From: Streptomyces sp. NRRL S-1022
GTDB lineage: Bacteria > Actinomycetota > Actinomycetes > Streptomycetales > Streptomycetaceae
Assembly (NCBI RefSeq): GCF_000720135.1
Contig: NZ_JOIU01000013.1
Location: 124,001 to 188,000 of the forward strand
Length of the DNA: 64,000 nt
Direction: 5' to 3'
The notes under the pieces are model-generated. The model was not told where the DNA came from. It searched no databases and was given only the letters and a program-made list of their open reading frames with translations. Below are positions 16,220-25,071 of the stretch, piece after piece. Numbering within the stretch: position 1 is the stretch's first letter; each line of letters begins with the position of its first letter. Made by a program: the position numbers and the translations under genes.

Positions 16220-17698
16220 GTGAGCATTTCCGAGCCCTTGGACGATCCGTGGGCCGACAGCGGGCCCAGTGATCGTCTGCCGGCCTCCCGTCGGCGCAGT
16301 GACGGCGGCCGGGGTCGTGACGAACAGCACGACCGGGGCCGGGACAACGGGACCTGGGACGGCGGAGGTTCGTCCTTCGAGCGGATCCCGCCGCAGGACC
16401 TGGACGCCGAGCAGTCGGTCCTGGGCGGCATGCTGCTGTCCAAGGACGCCATCGCCGACGTCGTCGAGATCCTCAAGGGCCACGACTTCTACAAGCCCGC
16501 GCACGAGACGATCTACACCGCCATCCTGGACGTCTACGCCAAGGGCGAGCCGGCCGACCCGATCACCATCGCCGCCGAACTCACCAAGCGCGGCGAGATC
16601 AACAAGGTCGGCGGCGCCGCGTATCTGCACAGCCTCGTCCAGACCGTCCCGACGGCGGCCAACGCCGAGTACTACGCGGAGATCGTCCACGAGCGGGCCG
16701 TCCTGCGCCGCCTGGTCGAAGCCGGCACCCGCATCACGCAGATGGGATACGCGGCCGACGGCGACGTGGACGAGATCGTCAACAGCGCCCAGGCCGAGAT
16801 CTACGCCGTCACCGAGCAGCGCACCAGCGAGGACTATCTTCCCCTGGGCGACATCATGGAGGGCGCCCTCGACGAGATCGAGGCGATCGGCTCACGCAGC
16901 GGTGAGATGACCGGGGTGCCCACCGGGTTCACCGACTTCGACTCGCTGACGAACGGCCTCCACCCCGGGCAGATGATCGTCATCGCGGCCCGGCCCGCCA
17001 TGGGTAAGTCGACCCTCGCCCTGGACTTCGCGCGGGCCGCCTCCATCAAGAACAACCTGCCGAGCGTCATCTTCTCGCTCGAAATGGGCCGCAACGAGAT
17101 CGCGATGCGTCTGCTGTCCGCCGAGGCGCGGGTCGCCCTGCACCACATGCGGTCCGGCACGATGACGGACGAGGACTGGACGCGGCTCGCTCGCCGGATG
17201 CCGGACGTGTCGGCCGCGCCGCTCTACATCGACGACTCCCCGAACCTGTCGATGATGGAGATCCGGGCCAAGTGCCGCCGCCTCAAGCAGCGCAACGACC
17301 TGAAGCTGGTCGTCATCGACTACCTCCAGCTGATGCAGTCCGGCGGCTCCAAGCGCGCCGAGAGCCGTCAGCAGGAGGTCTCGGACATGTCCCGAAACCT
17401 CAAGCTGCTCGCGAAGGAGCTGGAGATCCCGGTCATCGCCCTCTCCCAGCTCAACCGTGGTCCCGAGCAGCGCACCGACAAGAAGCCGATGGTCTCCGAC
17501 CTGCGTGAGTCCGGCTCCATCGAGCAGGACGCCGACATGGTCATCCTGCTGCACCGCGAGGACGCCTACGAGAAGGAGTCACCGCGCGCGGGCGAGGCCG
17601 ACCTGATCGTCGCCAAGCACCGAAACGGTCCGACGGCCACCATCACGGTCGCGTTCCAGGGCCACTACTCCCGTTTCGTGGACATGGCCCAGACCTGA
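16220..17698 (+). CDS. dnaB: Replicative DNA helicase DnaB
   Basis: The hexameric 5'-3' helicase that unwinds the replication fork. The 492-residue product has a Streptomyces-type acidic/basic extension (1-50), the N-terminal primase-interaction domain (PPQDLDAEQSVLGGMLLS onward) and a RecA-like motor. Walker A is ARPAMGKST with K263; Walker B is VVIDYLQL with D367; QLNRGPEQR and LRESGSIEQDAD follow. No intein interrupts it. GTG at 16220 is chosen as start for its strong ribosome-binding site; upstream in-frame sequence has no homology. A hairpin follows the stop. Confidence 0.96.
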   Translation: MSISEPLDDPWADSGPSDRLPASRRRSDGGRGRDEQHDRGRDNGTWDGGGSSFERIPPQDLDAEQSVLGGMLLSKDAIADVVEILKGHDFYKPAHETIYTAILDVYAKGEPADPITIAAELTKRGEINKVGGAAYLHSLVQTVPTAANAEYYAEIVHERAVLRRLVEAGTRITQMGYAADGDVDEIVNSAQAEIYAVTEQRTSEDYLPLGDIMEGALDEIEAIGSRSGEMTGVPTGFTDFDSLTNGLHPGQMIVIAARPAMGKSTLALDFARAASIKNNLPSVIFSLEMGRNEIAMRLLSAEARVALHHMRSGTMTDEDWTRLARRMPDVSAAPLYIDDSPNLSMMEIRAKCRRLKQRNDLKLVVIDYLQLMQSGGSKRAESRQQEVSDMSRNLKLLAKELEIPVIALSQLNRGPEQRTDKKPMVSDLRESGSIEQDADMVILLHREDAYEKESPRAGEADLIVAKHRNGPTATITVAFQGHYSRFVDMAQT

Positions 17699-17701
17699 TC
17701 C

Positions 17702-17726
17702 GCCGGGCACCGACGAGGTGCCCGGC
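17702..17726 (+). terminator. Hairpin terminator after dnaB
   Basis: A perfect 10-bp stem (17702-17711 with 17717-17726) with a 5-nt loop, beginning four bases past the dnaB stop, without a clear T-tract. Confidence 0.7.
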
Positions 17727-17769
17727 AAATGGATTCGACGCCCGCCTCCGTACCGGGTGGACTGGCCCC

Positions 17770-19155
17770 ATGACGACAACACAGGAAGCGCTGCTCCCCG
17801 GCACGCGCCGAGCCCTGCTGCACCGGATCGCCGTCGCGCAGACCGAGGGACGGGCTCCGTCGCTGGTCGCCGCCGTCGTGCGGGACGGGCAGGCCGTGTG
17901 GCACGGGGCGCGGACCTCGGTGGACGGACACGGTCCGGACGACACCGTGCAGTACCGGATCGGGTCCATCACCAAGACCTTCACCGCCGTGCTGGTGATG
18001 CGGCTGCGCGACGAGGGCGCGCTCGATCTCGGCGATCCGCTGGAGAAGCACCTGCCGGGCACCGGTGCGGGGGAGGCGACGATCGCGGAACTCCTCGCGC
18101 ACACCGCGGGGTTGGCGGCCGAATCACCCGCGCCCTGGTGGGAACGGACGCCCGGGTCCCTGCGGCCCGAGCTGAACGATGTGCTCGGCGAACAGCCCCT
18201 GCTGCATCCCGTCGGCCGGCGGCACCATTACTCCAACCCCGGCTACACCGTGCTCGGCGCCCTGGTGGAAGAGCTGCGCGGCGCTTCGTGGGAGGAGGTG
18301 CTGCGCGACGAGGTCCTGGAGCCGCTCGGCCTGCACCGGACGAGCATGCAGCCGGTCTTCCCGCACGCGGGTGGCTGGGCCGTGCACCCGTGGGCCGACG
18401 CGATGCTGCCCGAACCGTCGGAGGACCTGGGGCGGATGGCGCCGGCCGGTCAGCTCTGGTCGACCACCGGGGACCTCGCGCGGTTCGCCGCGTTCCTGGC
18501 CCGGGGGGACGACCGGGTCCTGAGTGCGGACTCGGTGCGGGAGATGCGCACCCCGGCGGCGCCCGCCGAGGCCGCGGACGTGCTGGACGGGGTGACATAC
18601 GGACTGGGGCTGCAGATCCAGCGCCGCGAGGGCCGGCTGCTCGTCGGGCACTCCGGTTCCCTGCCCGGCTTCCTGGCGAACCTGAGCATCAGCGTGGAGG
18701 ACGACGTGGCCGCGGTGGTGCTGGCGAACTGCACCAGCGGACCGCTGCTGGGTGCCGTGGGAGCCGACCTCGTCCGGATCGTCGCCGAGGCGGAGCCGCG
18801 CATCCCGGAGCCCTGGCGGCCACTGCGCGAGGTCGATCCGGCGGTGCTGGAGCTGGTGGGGCAGTGGTACTGGGGCACTCATGCCTTCGGGCTGCGCGCG
18901 ACCGCCGATGGTCTTCTCTCCCTGGCACCGCTGGCCGGCGGCGGTCGCAGGGCCCGCTTCCGGGCGAACGGCGACGGCACCTGGACGGGCCTGGAGGGGT
19001 ACTACGCCGGTGAGCTGCTGCGGCCCGTACGGCGTCCCGACGGATCCGTGAGCCACCTCGATCTCGGCTCGTTCGTGTTCACCCGGCAGCCGTACGACTC
19101 CGAGGCCCCGGTGCCCGGCGGCGTGGATCCGCAGGGATGGCGCGGCATCGGCTAG
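17770..19155 (+). CDS. Beta-lactamase-fold serine hydrolase
   Basis: A 461-residue class C beta-lactamase/PBP4*-like enzyme. The nucleophile motif is S66-I-T-K69, the second is Y154-S-N156, and HSGSLPG provides the third-motif region. A C-terminal beta-rich domain (about 340-461) resembles those of esterase/D-aminopeptidase-like members. No signal peptide is seen, so the enzyme is probably cytoplasmic, and a peptidase or esterase role is more likely than antibiotic hydrolysis. Start ATG at 17770 lacks a strong ribosome-binding site. It is convergent with the following GNAT gene. Confidence 0.85.
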   Translation: MTTTQEALLPGTRRALLHRIAVAQTEGRAPSLVAAVVRDGQAVWHGARTSVDGHGPDDTVQYRIGSITKTFTAVLVMRLRDEGALDLGDPLEKHLPGTGAGEATIAELLAHTAGLAAESPAPWWERTPGSLRPELNDVLGEQPLLHPVGRRHHYSNPGYTVLGALVEELRGASWEEVLRDEVLEPLGLHRTSMQPVFPHAGGWAVHPWADAMLPEPSEDLGRMAPAGQLWSTTGDLARFAAFLARGDDRVLSADSVREMRTPAAPAEAADVLDGVTYGLGLQIQRREGRLLVGHSGSLPGFLANLSISVEDDVAAVVLANCTSGPLLGAVGADLVRIVAEAEPRIPEPWRPLREVDPAVLELVGQWYWGTHAFGLRATADGLLSLAPLAGGGRRARFRANGDGTWTGLEGYYAGELLRPVRRPDGSVSHLDLGSFVFTRQPYDSEAPVPGGVDPQGWRGIG

Positions 19156-19176
19156 TCCGTGACTGTCCAGGGGTGG

Positions 19177-19190
19177 GTTTCACGTGAAAC
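19177..19190. other. parS: parS site inside a longer inverted repeat
   Basis: Exact GTTTCACGTGAAAC. Flanking AGGGGTG/CACCCCT arms extend it to a 32-bp inverted repeat (19168-19199) with one mismatched pair at 19176/19191. It lies between two convergent stop codons and is terminator-like. Confidence 0.92.
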
Positions 19191-19248
19191 GCACCCCTGC
19201 CCCTTCCGGCCTCCCGCTCCGTGACGCGTCCGGCGGCTCAGGGCGCGG

Positions 19249-19701
19249 TCAGAGCCGCAGCTTGAAGCCCTCGTGGGAAGCCGTGAAGCCCAGCCGCTCG
19301 TAGAAGCGGTGGGCGTCGGTGCGGCTCTTGTCGGACGTGAGCTGCACCATGTGGCAGTCGAGCGCCCGGGCGGTGTCGATCGCCCACTCGATCAGCCGGC
19401 TGCCGAGCCCGCTGCCGCGCTCGTCGGCGTGGATGCGCACGGCCTCGATGAGCGCGCGGGTCGCCCCCCTGTGGGAGAGCCCGGGGATGATCGTCAGCTG
19501 GAGGGTCCCGATCACGCGGCCTGCGCGCACGGCGACGACGACATGCTGGTTCGGGTCGGCGGCGAGGCGCTTGAGTGCCGTCTCGTAGGGCGCCAGATCG
19601 CCGGGCGACTCGCGCTGGGCGCCGAGCGGATCGTCGGCGAGCATGGCGACGATCGCCGGCAGGTCGTCGGTGGTGGCGGCCCGTATTTCAAGATCGTCCA
19701 T
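19249..19701 (-). CDS. GNAT-family N-acetyltransferase
   Basis: A 150-residue single-domain GNAT. The acetyl-CoA pyrophosphate loop reads roughly ADERGSGLGSRLI (Q/R-x-x-G-x-G/A class), and AHRFYERLGF is the typical C-terminal motif. The substrate cannot be inferred; small-molecule or amino-acid acetylation is common for this type. ATG at 19701 (MDDLEIRAA) is preferred over an in-frame ATG three codons earlier. It is separated from the upstream marR gene by only 10 bp, so the two are probably co-transcribed. Confidence 0.85.
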   Translation of the reverse strand: MDDLEIRAATTDDLPAIVAMLADDPLGAQRESPGDLAPYETALKRLAADPNQHVVVAVRAGRVIGTLQLTIIPGLSHRGATRALIEAVRIHADERGSGLGSRLIEWAIDTARALDCHMVQLTSDKSRTDAHRFYERLGFTASHEGFKLRL

Positions 19702-19711
19702 GTGTCGCACC

Positions 19712-20170
19712 CTACGCGGACACGTTCAGCGACTCCACCACACGGACCAGCGGGGCCAGTTCGGGATGCTGGGCGGCGTCGTCCAGGGCCTCACGCAGCG
19801 CGGCGTCGTTGGTGGGCCGCGCCTCTTCCAGCAGCCGCAGGCCCGCCGGGGTGACGTTGGTGTAGATGCCGCGCCGGTCGGTGGGGCACAGGTAGCGCTC
19901 CAGCAGGCCGCGGTCCTCCAACCGGGTCACCAGGCGGGTGGTGGCGCTCTGGCTGAGCACGACCGCGTCGGCGACCTGCTTCATCTGCAGATGCCCGCCC
20001 TCACCGTCGTGCTGCCTGCTGAGCACGTCCAGCAGGGAGTACTCGCGCACGCTCAGGTCGTGTGTGGCCTGCAGTGCGCGCTCGATGTGCGCCTCGATCC
20101 TGCCGTGCAGCGCAGAGAGGGCACACCAGCCCTGGGCGAGAGCGGTGAGCGCGGGGTCCGTCGCTGTCAT
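19712..20170 (-). CDS. MarR-family transcriptional regulator
   Basis: A 152-residue winged-helix regulator. The recognition helix is VADAVVLSQSATTRLVTRLEDRGLL (residues about 63-87), followed by a wing with CPTDRRGIYTNVTPAG. Start ATG at 20170 follows GGAGGAG. It is divergent from an MFS exporter, the classical arrangement in which MarR represses itself and the pump until a ligand binds. The 145-bp intergenic region carries repeated TGCAA elements, listed separately. Confidence 0.88.
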   Translation of the reverse strand: MTATDPALTALAQGWCALSALHGRIEAHIERALQATHDLSVREYSLLDVLSRQHDGEGGHLQMKQVADAVVLSQSATTRLVTRLEDRGLLERYLCPTDRRGIYTNVTPAGLRLLEEARPTNDAALREALDDAAQHPELAPLVRVVESLNVSA

Positions 20171-20219
20171 GGGGGTTCTCCTCCGTCCCGGGCGGCTCAC
20201 CACAAGGGTAGAGCACTGC

Positions 20220-20292
20220 TGCAATAGTCTGCGCTTGCATATAGCCCGCGTCTGCAACTATTGTGAACGAACGCAAAGCGCTCCTGCAATCT
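20220..20292. promoter_or_regulatory. Probable MarR operator region
   Basis: The marR/MFS divergent promoter has an inverted pair CAATAGT (20222-20228) and ACTATTG (20257-20263). It also has repeated TGCAA/TTGCA elements: TGCAATAG at 20220, TTGCATATAG near 20235, TGCAACTA at 20253 and TGCAATCT near 20284. These AT-richer repeats are unusual for the genome. Binding by the adjacent MarR protein is inferred. Confidence 0.5.
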
Positions 20293-20315
20293 TTTGGGAA
20301 GGGTGTACCCCCTCT

Positions 20316-21524
20316 ATGCCTCTCGCGCTTCTGGCCCTCGCGATCGGGGCCTTCGGAATCGGAACGACCGAGTTCGTGATCATGGGCTTGCTGCCCGAGG
20401 TCGCGGGCGACTTCGGGGTCTCCATCCCCACGGCGGGCCTGCTCGTGACGGGCTACGCGCTCGGCGTGGTCGTCGGCGCCCCGCTGATGACCGTGCTCGG
20501 CACCAAGGTCCCGCGCAAGCGGATGCTGATGCTGCTGATGGGCCTGTTCATCGTCGGAAACCTGGTCTCCGCCGTGGCCCCGACCTTCGCGGTCATGCTG
20601 ATCGGACGAGTGATCGCCTCGCTCGCCCACGGTGCCTTCTTCGGTATCGGCTCCGTCGTCGCCGCCGAACTCGTCGCGCCCGAGAAGAAGGCCGGCGCCA
20701 TCGCCATGATGTTCACCGGTCTGACCGTCGCCAACGTCGTCGGCGTCCCGCTGGGCACGTTCGTCGGACAGAGCGCCGGCTGGCGCGTCACCTTCGGCAT
20801 CGTCGCCGGCCTCGGCGTCATCGGTCTCGCCGGTATCGCCAGGCTCGTGCCCGAGCTGCCGCGGCCGGAGGGCGTACACCTGCGGCACGAGCTGGCCGCC
20901 TTCAAGAACACCCAGGTCCTGCTCGCCATGGCGATGACCGTCCTCGGCTTCGGCGGTGTCTTCGCGGCCATCACCTACATCGCGCCGATGATGACCCACA
21001 TCGCCGGATTCGCCGACGGTTCGGTCACCTGGCTGCTGGTCCTGTTCGGCCTCGGCATGGTCGTCGGCAACCTCTTCGGTGGCAAGTTCGCCGACCGCGC
21101 CCTGATGCCGATGCTGTACGTGTCCCTGGGCGCCCTGGCGGTCGTCCTGGCCCTCTTCACGCTCACCGCCCACAACAAGATCGCCGCTGCGGTGACCATC
21201 GCCCTGATCGGCGCCCTGGGCTTCGCCACCGTGCCGCCGCTGCAGAAGCGCGTCCTCGACCAGGCGCACGGCGCCCCGACGCTCGCCTCGGCCGTGAACA
21301 TCGGCGCCTTCAACCTGGGCAACGCCCTGTCCGCCTGGCTCGGCGGCCTGGTGATCGCGGCCGGCCTCGGCTACACGTCCCCCAACTGGGTCGGCGCCGC
21401 GCTCGCCGCCGCCGCCCTGGTCCTCGCCTTCCTCTCGGCAGCCCTGGAGCGCCGCGACGGCGCGCACGGCACCGTGATCGCCTCCGGTACCCCGGCGGAG
21501 CAGCGCGCGCCCGCCCACCACTGA
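20316..21524 (+). CDS. MFS efflux transporter
   Basis: A 402-residue 12-TM DHA1-type exporter (AraJ/YdhP-like), opening with LALLALAIGAFGIGTTEFVIMGLLPEVAGDFGVSIPTAGLLVTGYALGV. The motif-A equivalent is around KVPRKRMLMLLMGLFI. It probably exports a drug or sugar-like compound by proton antiport. ATG at 20316 is the natural start because the first membrane helix begins at once; the frame is open for 126 codons upstream but that stretch overlaps marR. It is divergent from and likely repressed by the MarR gene, and is followed after 97 bp by a HbpS-like gene on the same strand. Confidence 0.88.
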   Translation: MPLALLALAIGAFGIGTTEFVIMGLLPEVAGDFGVSIPTAGLLVTGYALGVVVGAPLMTVLGTKVPRKRMLMLLMGLFIVGNLVSAVAPTFAVMLIGRVIASLAHGAFFGIGSVVAAELVAPEKKAGAIAMMFTGLTVANVVGVPLGTFVGQSAGWRVTFGIVAGLGVIGLAGIARLVPELPRPEGVHLRHELAAFKNTQVLLAMAMTVLGFGGVFAAITYIAPMMTHIAGFADGSVTWLLVLFGLGMVVGNLFGGKFADRALMPMLYVSLGALAVVLALFTLTAHNKIAAAVTIALIGALGFATVPPLQKRVLDQAHGAPTLASAVNIGAFNLGNALSAWLGGLVIAAGLGYTSPNWVGAALAAAALVLAFLSAALERRDGAHGTVIASGTPAEQRAPAHH

Positions 21525-21621
21525 GCGGGCGCCTCACCACCCGTAACGCACAGACGTCCGTGCCGGGGGTCCACCCGGTACGGAAAACACCCGCCACAGC
21601 ACCATGCAAGGAGACTGGTCC

Positions 21622-22041
21622 ATGAGCACCACCGCCGTCACCCCGCTCACCACCGAGGACGCCGAGCTGCTCGTCGCCACGGCCCGCCGGGCGGCCGAGG
21701 ACGCCGGAGTCACGGTCAGCGTCACCGTCCTGGACGCCGGCGGCCACCTGCTCGCCTTCCGCCGCGACGACCGGGCCGTGCTGATCTCCGGCGAGACCAG
21801 CACCCGCAAGGCCTACACGGCCCTCCAGCTGAACGCCCCCACCGCCGACCTCGTCGACGCCGTCCAGCCCGGTGGCCTCTTCCACACGCTGCCGACGGCC
21901 CTGGACCGGCCGCTGCTCTTCATCGCGGGCGGTGTCCCGGTCCACCGCGACGGCCGGCTGATCGGAGCCATCGGTGTCGGCGGCGGTGCGCCGGAGCAGG
22001 ACCACGGCTTCGCCACCGCGGCCGTCCAGGCGCTCGCCTGA
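21622..22041 (+). CDS. GlcG/HbpS-like heme-degrading family protein
   Basis: A 139-residue protein of the DUF336 family (GlcG/HbpS). The family fold is recognisable from TVSVTVLDAGGHLLAFRRDDRAVLISGETSTRKAYTAL and the C-terminal GAIGVGGGAPEQDHGFATAAV. Relatives bind heme or act in redox sensing (HbpS) or glycolate use (GlcG). No signal peptide is present, so a cytoplasmic location is expected, unlike secreted HbpS. AAGGAG precedes ATG at 21622. It may be co-transcribed with the MFS gene. Confidence 0.8.
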   Translation: MSTTAVTPLTTEDAELLVATARRAAEDAGVTVSVTVLDAGGHLLAFRRDDRAVLISGETSTRKAYTALQLNAPTADLVDAVQPGGLFHTLPTALDRPLLFIAGGVPVHRDGRLIGAIGVGGGAPEQDHGFATAAVQALA

Positions 22042-22115
22042 GCCCCGGCCCGGGCCCCCATGACGCCGGCCCCGTCGCTTCGAGCGGCGGGGCCGGACGT
22101 ATGCCGCAGGAGGGC

Positions 22116-22982
22116 TCAGCCCGCGGCGACCGTGAGCGGTGCGAACCTCCGGGTCCAGTCACCCGGCAGGTCCGTGATGCCGTAGGTCATCACCGAGTTG
22201 AAGGCGATGGAGGCGAGACCCCGCTCCTTCGCCCAGGCCAGCAGCTCCTCGTGGCGCACGTCGATGTCGGTGCGCAGCGGTCGCTCCGTGCGGGCCGCCA
22301 GCGAGGCGATGAGCGCCTTGGCGGTCTCCGTGTCCCGGGCGATCAGCGGACCGACGACATGGGTGTCCATGTTGGGCCACGCCGCCGTGTAGCCGATGAG
22401 CCGGCCGTCTTCCTCGGCCACCCGCAACTGATCGGCGAAGGCGGGCAGTCGGGTGATGAGGGGCGTGCGGTCGGTGCCGAACACCTCCTCGTCGAGGCGG
22501 AGGATGGCGGGAAGGTCCTCGGCGGTGGCGGCACGCGTGGCGACGGAGGGTTCCGGCCCGCCGGATGCGAAGCGGCCCGTCAGCATCTCGGCCCGGCCCG
22601 TCACCTTGAAGCCCAGCTCCTCGTAGAGGGGCCGGCCGAACGGCGTGGCGTGCAGGGTCAGTGGAGTGGTCCCCATGGCCGACAGGACATGCCGCATGAG
22701 GCGGCGTCCGACGCCACGGCGGGCGTGGCGGCCGGCCACCAGGACCATGCCGATGGCGCCGAGATCCGGCCGCTGCCAGGCGCCGTACTCCGTGACCACA
22801 CAGGCGGCGACGAGACCGCCCTCGGGGTCATCGATACCGAAGCCCTTCCCGGCCGAGAGGAGCAGGCCCCACTTGTGTTCCTCACGTGGCCACCCCCGGT
22901 CTTCGGACAGGTCGGCGCACGCGGTGAGGTCGCGAAGCGTAAGACGGCGGATGGGCAGAGCGGCGAGGGAAGGAGTCGGCAC
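22116..22982 (-). CDS. Tandem-GNAT acetyltransferase
   Basis: A 288-residue protein with two GNAT-like halves. The first has VAGRHARRGVGRRLMRHVL (acetyl-CoA loop) and YEELGFKVTGRAEML; the second begins with PSVATRAATAEDLPAILRLDEEVFG and ends in a YGITDL segment. This two-domain architecture resembles Eis-like or MshD-like proteins, but no substrate is suggested by context. GTG at 22982 (VPTPSLAALPIRRL) is the chosen start because homology begins there; an ATG at about 23053 in frame is an alternative. The open frame continues through a parS site upstream, which is not coding evidence. Confidence 0.78.
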   Translation of the reverse strand: MPTPSLAALPIRRLTLRDLTACADLSEDRGWPREEHKWGLLLSAGKGFGIDDPEGGLVAACVVTEYGAWQRPDLGAIGMVLVAGRHARRGVGRRLMRHVLSAMGTTPLTLHATPFGRPLYEELGFKVTGRAEMLTGRFASGGPEPSVATRAATAEDLPAILRLDEEVFGTDRTPLITRLPAFADQLRVAEEDGRLIGYTAAWPNMDTHVVGPLIARDTETAKALIASLAARTERPLRTDIDVRHEELLAWAKERGLASIAFNSVMTYGITDLPGDWTRRFAPLTVAAG

Positions 22983-23092
22983 GCAGGTCAGGCTGTCCGA
23001 CCGGCACCCCCGCCGTCCACCCGTTTCGATGTGGACGCAGGTGCTTTTGGCCATCTCGTGGCCAGGCGGACAGCTCCCGGACAGCTGCGGGT

Positions 23093-23106
23093 GTTTCACG
23101 TGAAAC
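23093..23106. other. parS: parS site, perfect consensus
   Basis: Exact GTTTCACGTGAAAC in the 260-bp region upstream of the tandem-GNAT gene, between it and the Nudix gene. Confidence 0.92.
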
Positions 23107-23242
23107 ATCGGCAGCCGACCCACCTCCGGGCACGGCGAGACTTCATCTCTTCGATCGCGACGGCAGGCTGCTGCGCGGCACCACCGCGCCCGTGGAGATT
23201 TCCCGCCAGCCGGGGCTGGGGCGGCTCCCTGGCTGTTTGTGC

Positions 23243-23725
23243 CTACCCGAGGTCGGGAGCGTGCATGGCGCGTACCCCCTCGATGTTCCCGTCGAGGTAG
23301 TGACGCAGGGACAGCGGGACGAGATGCACGGAGGCGATGCCGACTCGGGTGAACGGGATGCGGACGATCTCGTACTCGCCGGCCGGCTCTTCCACTTCGG
23401 GACCGTGGCGCAGGGACGGGTCCATGGACTCCAGCCGGCACACGAAGAAGTGCTGCACCTTCACCCCGCTCGCGCCGCCGTCCTCACCGATGTGTTCCAC
23501 CGTGTCCACGAAGCACGGCACCACATCGGTGATCTTGGCGCCGAGTTCCTCGTACACCTCCCGGTGCAGGGCGTCCACGACGGTCGAATCCTCCGGCTCG
23601 ACTCCGCCACCGGGGGTGACCCAGTAGGGATCGACGCCAGGCTTGGTGCGCTTGATCAAGATCAGGTCGTCACCGTCCAGGAGAACAGCACGGGCGGTGC
23701 GCTTGACCACGGGTCGGACGGTCAT
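23243..23725 (-). CDS. Nudix hydrolase
   Basis: A 160-residue protein with a Nudix fold. The box GGGVEPEDSTVVDALHREVYEELG (about residues 39-62) keeps the REVYEE core, with one extra residue compared with the strict GX5EX7REUXEEXGU spacing. It probably hydrolyses a nucleoside diphosphate linked to another moiety. The substrate is unknown. ATG at 23725 lacks a strong ribosome-binding site. A one-mismatch parS lies 22 bp upstream of the start. Confidence 0.85.
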   Translation of the reverse strand: MTVRPVVKRTARAVLLDGDDLILIKRTKPGVDPYWVTPGGGVEPEDSTVVDALHREVYEELGAKITDVVPCFVDTVEHIGEDGGASGVKVQHFFVCRLESMDPSLRHGPEVEEPAGEYEIVRIPFTRVGIASVHLVPLSLRHYLDGNIEGVRAMHAPDLG

Positions 23726-23746
23726 GGGAGAAATGTGGCCCGGCTG

Positions 23747-23760
23747 GTTCCACGTGAAAC
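23747..23760. other. parS-like site, one mismatch
   Basis: GTTCCACGTGAAAC differs from the consensus parS at one position. It sits just upstream of the Nudix gene. ParB affinity is probably reduced but cannot be judged here. Confidence 0.6.
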
Positions 23761-23922
23761 ATCACAAAGCGCCACGACACGACCGCGGCGTGTGCACTCC
23801 CGTGGGCGGCGCGCCCTGCGGGCCGGAGGGCCGGAGCCGATTCGCCGAAAGCCGACGACGGTCCGGGCCGCGAGGGGGAGACTCGGACCGTCCTGAAGGT
23901 CCGGTGCCGGACACCGAGGCGC

Positions 23923-25071
23923 CTACCCGGCGGACTCGTCCAGGGCGCGCAGTACGTCGGCCACCAGGTCCTCGGGGTCCTCCGCACCCACGGACATGCG
24001 GATGAAGCCCTCCGGGACGGCGTCCCCGCCCCAGCGGCGGCGGCGCTCGGCGGTGGACCGGACCCCGCCGAAGCTCGTGGCGTCCTCCACCAGGTGCAGG
24101 GCCGCGAGGAAACGCTCGGCGTGCTCGCGCGTGGGCAGGGTGAAGGAGACGACGCAGCCGTAGCGGCGCATCTGCTGCGAGGCGATCTTGTGCGAGGGGT
24201 CGTCGGGCAGGCCCAGGTACCGCAGGCCGGACACCTCGGGGCGCTGTCGCAGTGCCTGCGCGACGGCGAGGGCGGTGGCGTTCTGCCGCTCGACGCGCAA
24301 CTGGAGCGTGGCGATGGACCGGTGCGCGAGCCAGGCCTCCATGGGCCCGGAGATCGCACCGACGATCTTGCGCCAGCGGCGTACGGCGGCCATCGCCTCG
24401 GCGTCGCGACCGGTGACATAGCCCAGCAGGACATCGCCGTGCCCGGTGAGCTGCTTGGTGCCGCTGGCCACGGAGAAGTCGGCGCCCAGCTCCAGCGGAC
24501 GCTGCCCGAGCGGGGTGGCGAGGGTGTTGTCGACGGCCACCAGGGCGCCCCGCGCGTGGGCCGCCTCCGCCAGCCGCCGGATGTCGCACACATCCAGCCC
24601 GGGGTTCGACGGGGACTCGATCCACAGCAGCCGTGCCCCGTCGAGCACCTCCAGCTGGGCGTCACCGCCGGTCGGCGCGGTGCGCACCTCGATGCCGTAC
24701 GCCTCCAGCTGGGCGCCGACCAGCGGCAGCACCTGATAGCCGTCGGACGGCAACACGACCGCGTCCCCGGCGCGCAGCTGCGAGAACAGCACGGCGGAGA
24801 TCGCCGCCATGCCGGAGGCGAAGACCAGCGTCTGGGCGTCCTCCCGCCCGGGCGCCTCCAGCTCGCTGACGGCCTGCTCCAGCAGCGTCCAGGTCGGGTT
24901 GTCGTCGCGGCCGTAGGAGTACGGGCCCGTCACCTCGCCGGGCAGATGGAAGTGCGCCGCGAACACCGGCCCGGGCAGGGTCGGCTCGTGCTTGACCGGC
25001 TCGGGCAGCCCCGCCCGTACCGCGCGCGTGCCGTCGCCGGTGCGGCCGTCGTCCTTCGTGGCGTCGCTCAT
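23923..25071 (-). CDS. Cystathionine gamma-synthase/lyase-type PLP enzyme
   Basis: A 382-residue Cys/Met-metabolism PLP enzyme (gamma-family, fold type I). The neighbouring-subunit phosphate motif is YSYGRDDNPT (51-60). K206 in SVASGTKQLTGH is the Schiff-base lysine, and DNTLATP (181-187) contains the PLP-binding Asp. Transsulfuration (cystathionine gamma-lyase or synthase) is likely; sequence alone does not separate the two. Its ATG overlaps the stop codon of ptpA by four bases, so the two are translationally coupled, with ptpA upstream. Confidence 0.85.
   Translation of the reverse strand: MSDATKDDGRTGDGTRAVRAGLPEPVKHEPTLPGPVFAAHFHLPGEVTGPYSYGRDDNPTWTLLEQAVSELEAPGREDAQTLVFASGMAAISAVLFSQLRAGDAVVLPSDGYQVLPLVGAQLEAYGIEVRTAPTGGDAQLEVLDGARLLWIESPSNPGLDVCDIRRLAEAAHARGALVAVDNTLATPLGQRPLELGADFSVASGTKQLTGHGDVLLGYVTGRDAEAMAAVRRWRKIVGAISGPMEAWLAHRSIATLQLRVERQNATALAVAQALRQRPEVSGLRYLGLPDDPSHKIASQQMRRYGCVVSFTLPTREHAERFLAALHLVEDATSFGGVRSTAERRRRWGGDAVPEGFIRMSVGAEDPEDLVADVLRALDESAG

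Noticed and set aside
17770..19155. An antibiotic-resistance beta-lactamase
   Set aside because: The fold and S-x-x-K are shared with esterases and peptidases, no signal peptide is present, and the C-terminal extension is unlike AmpC.
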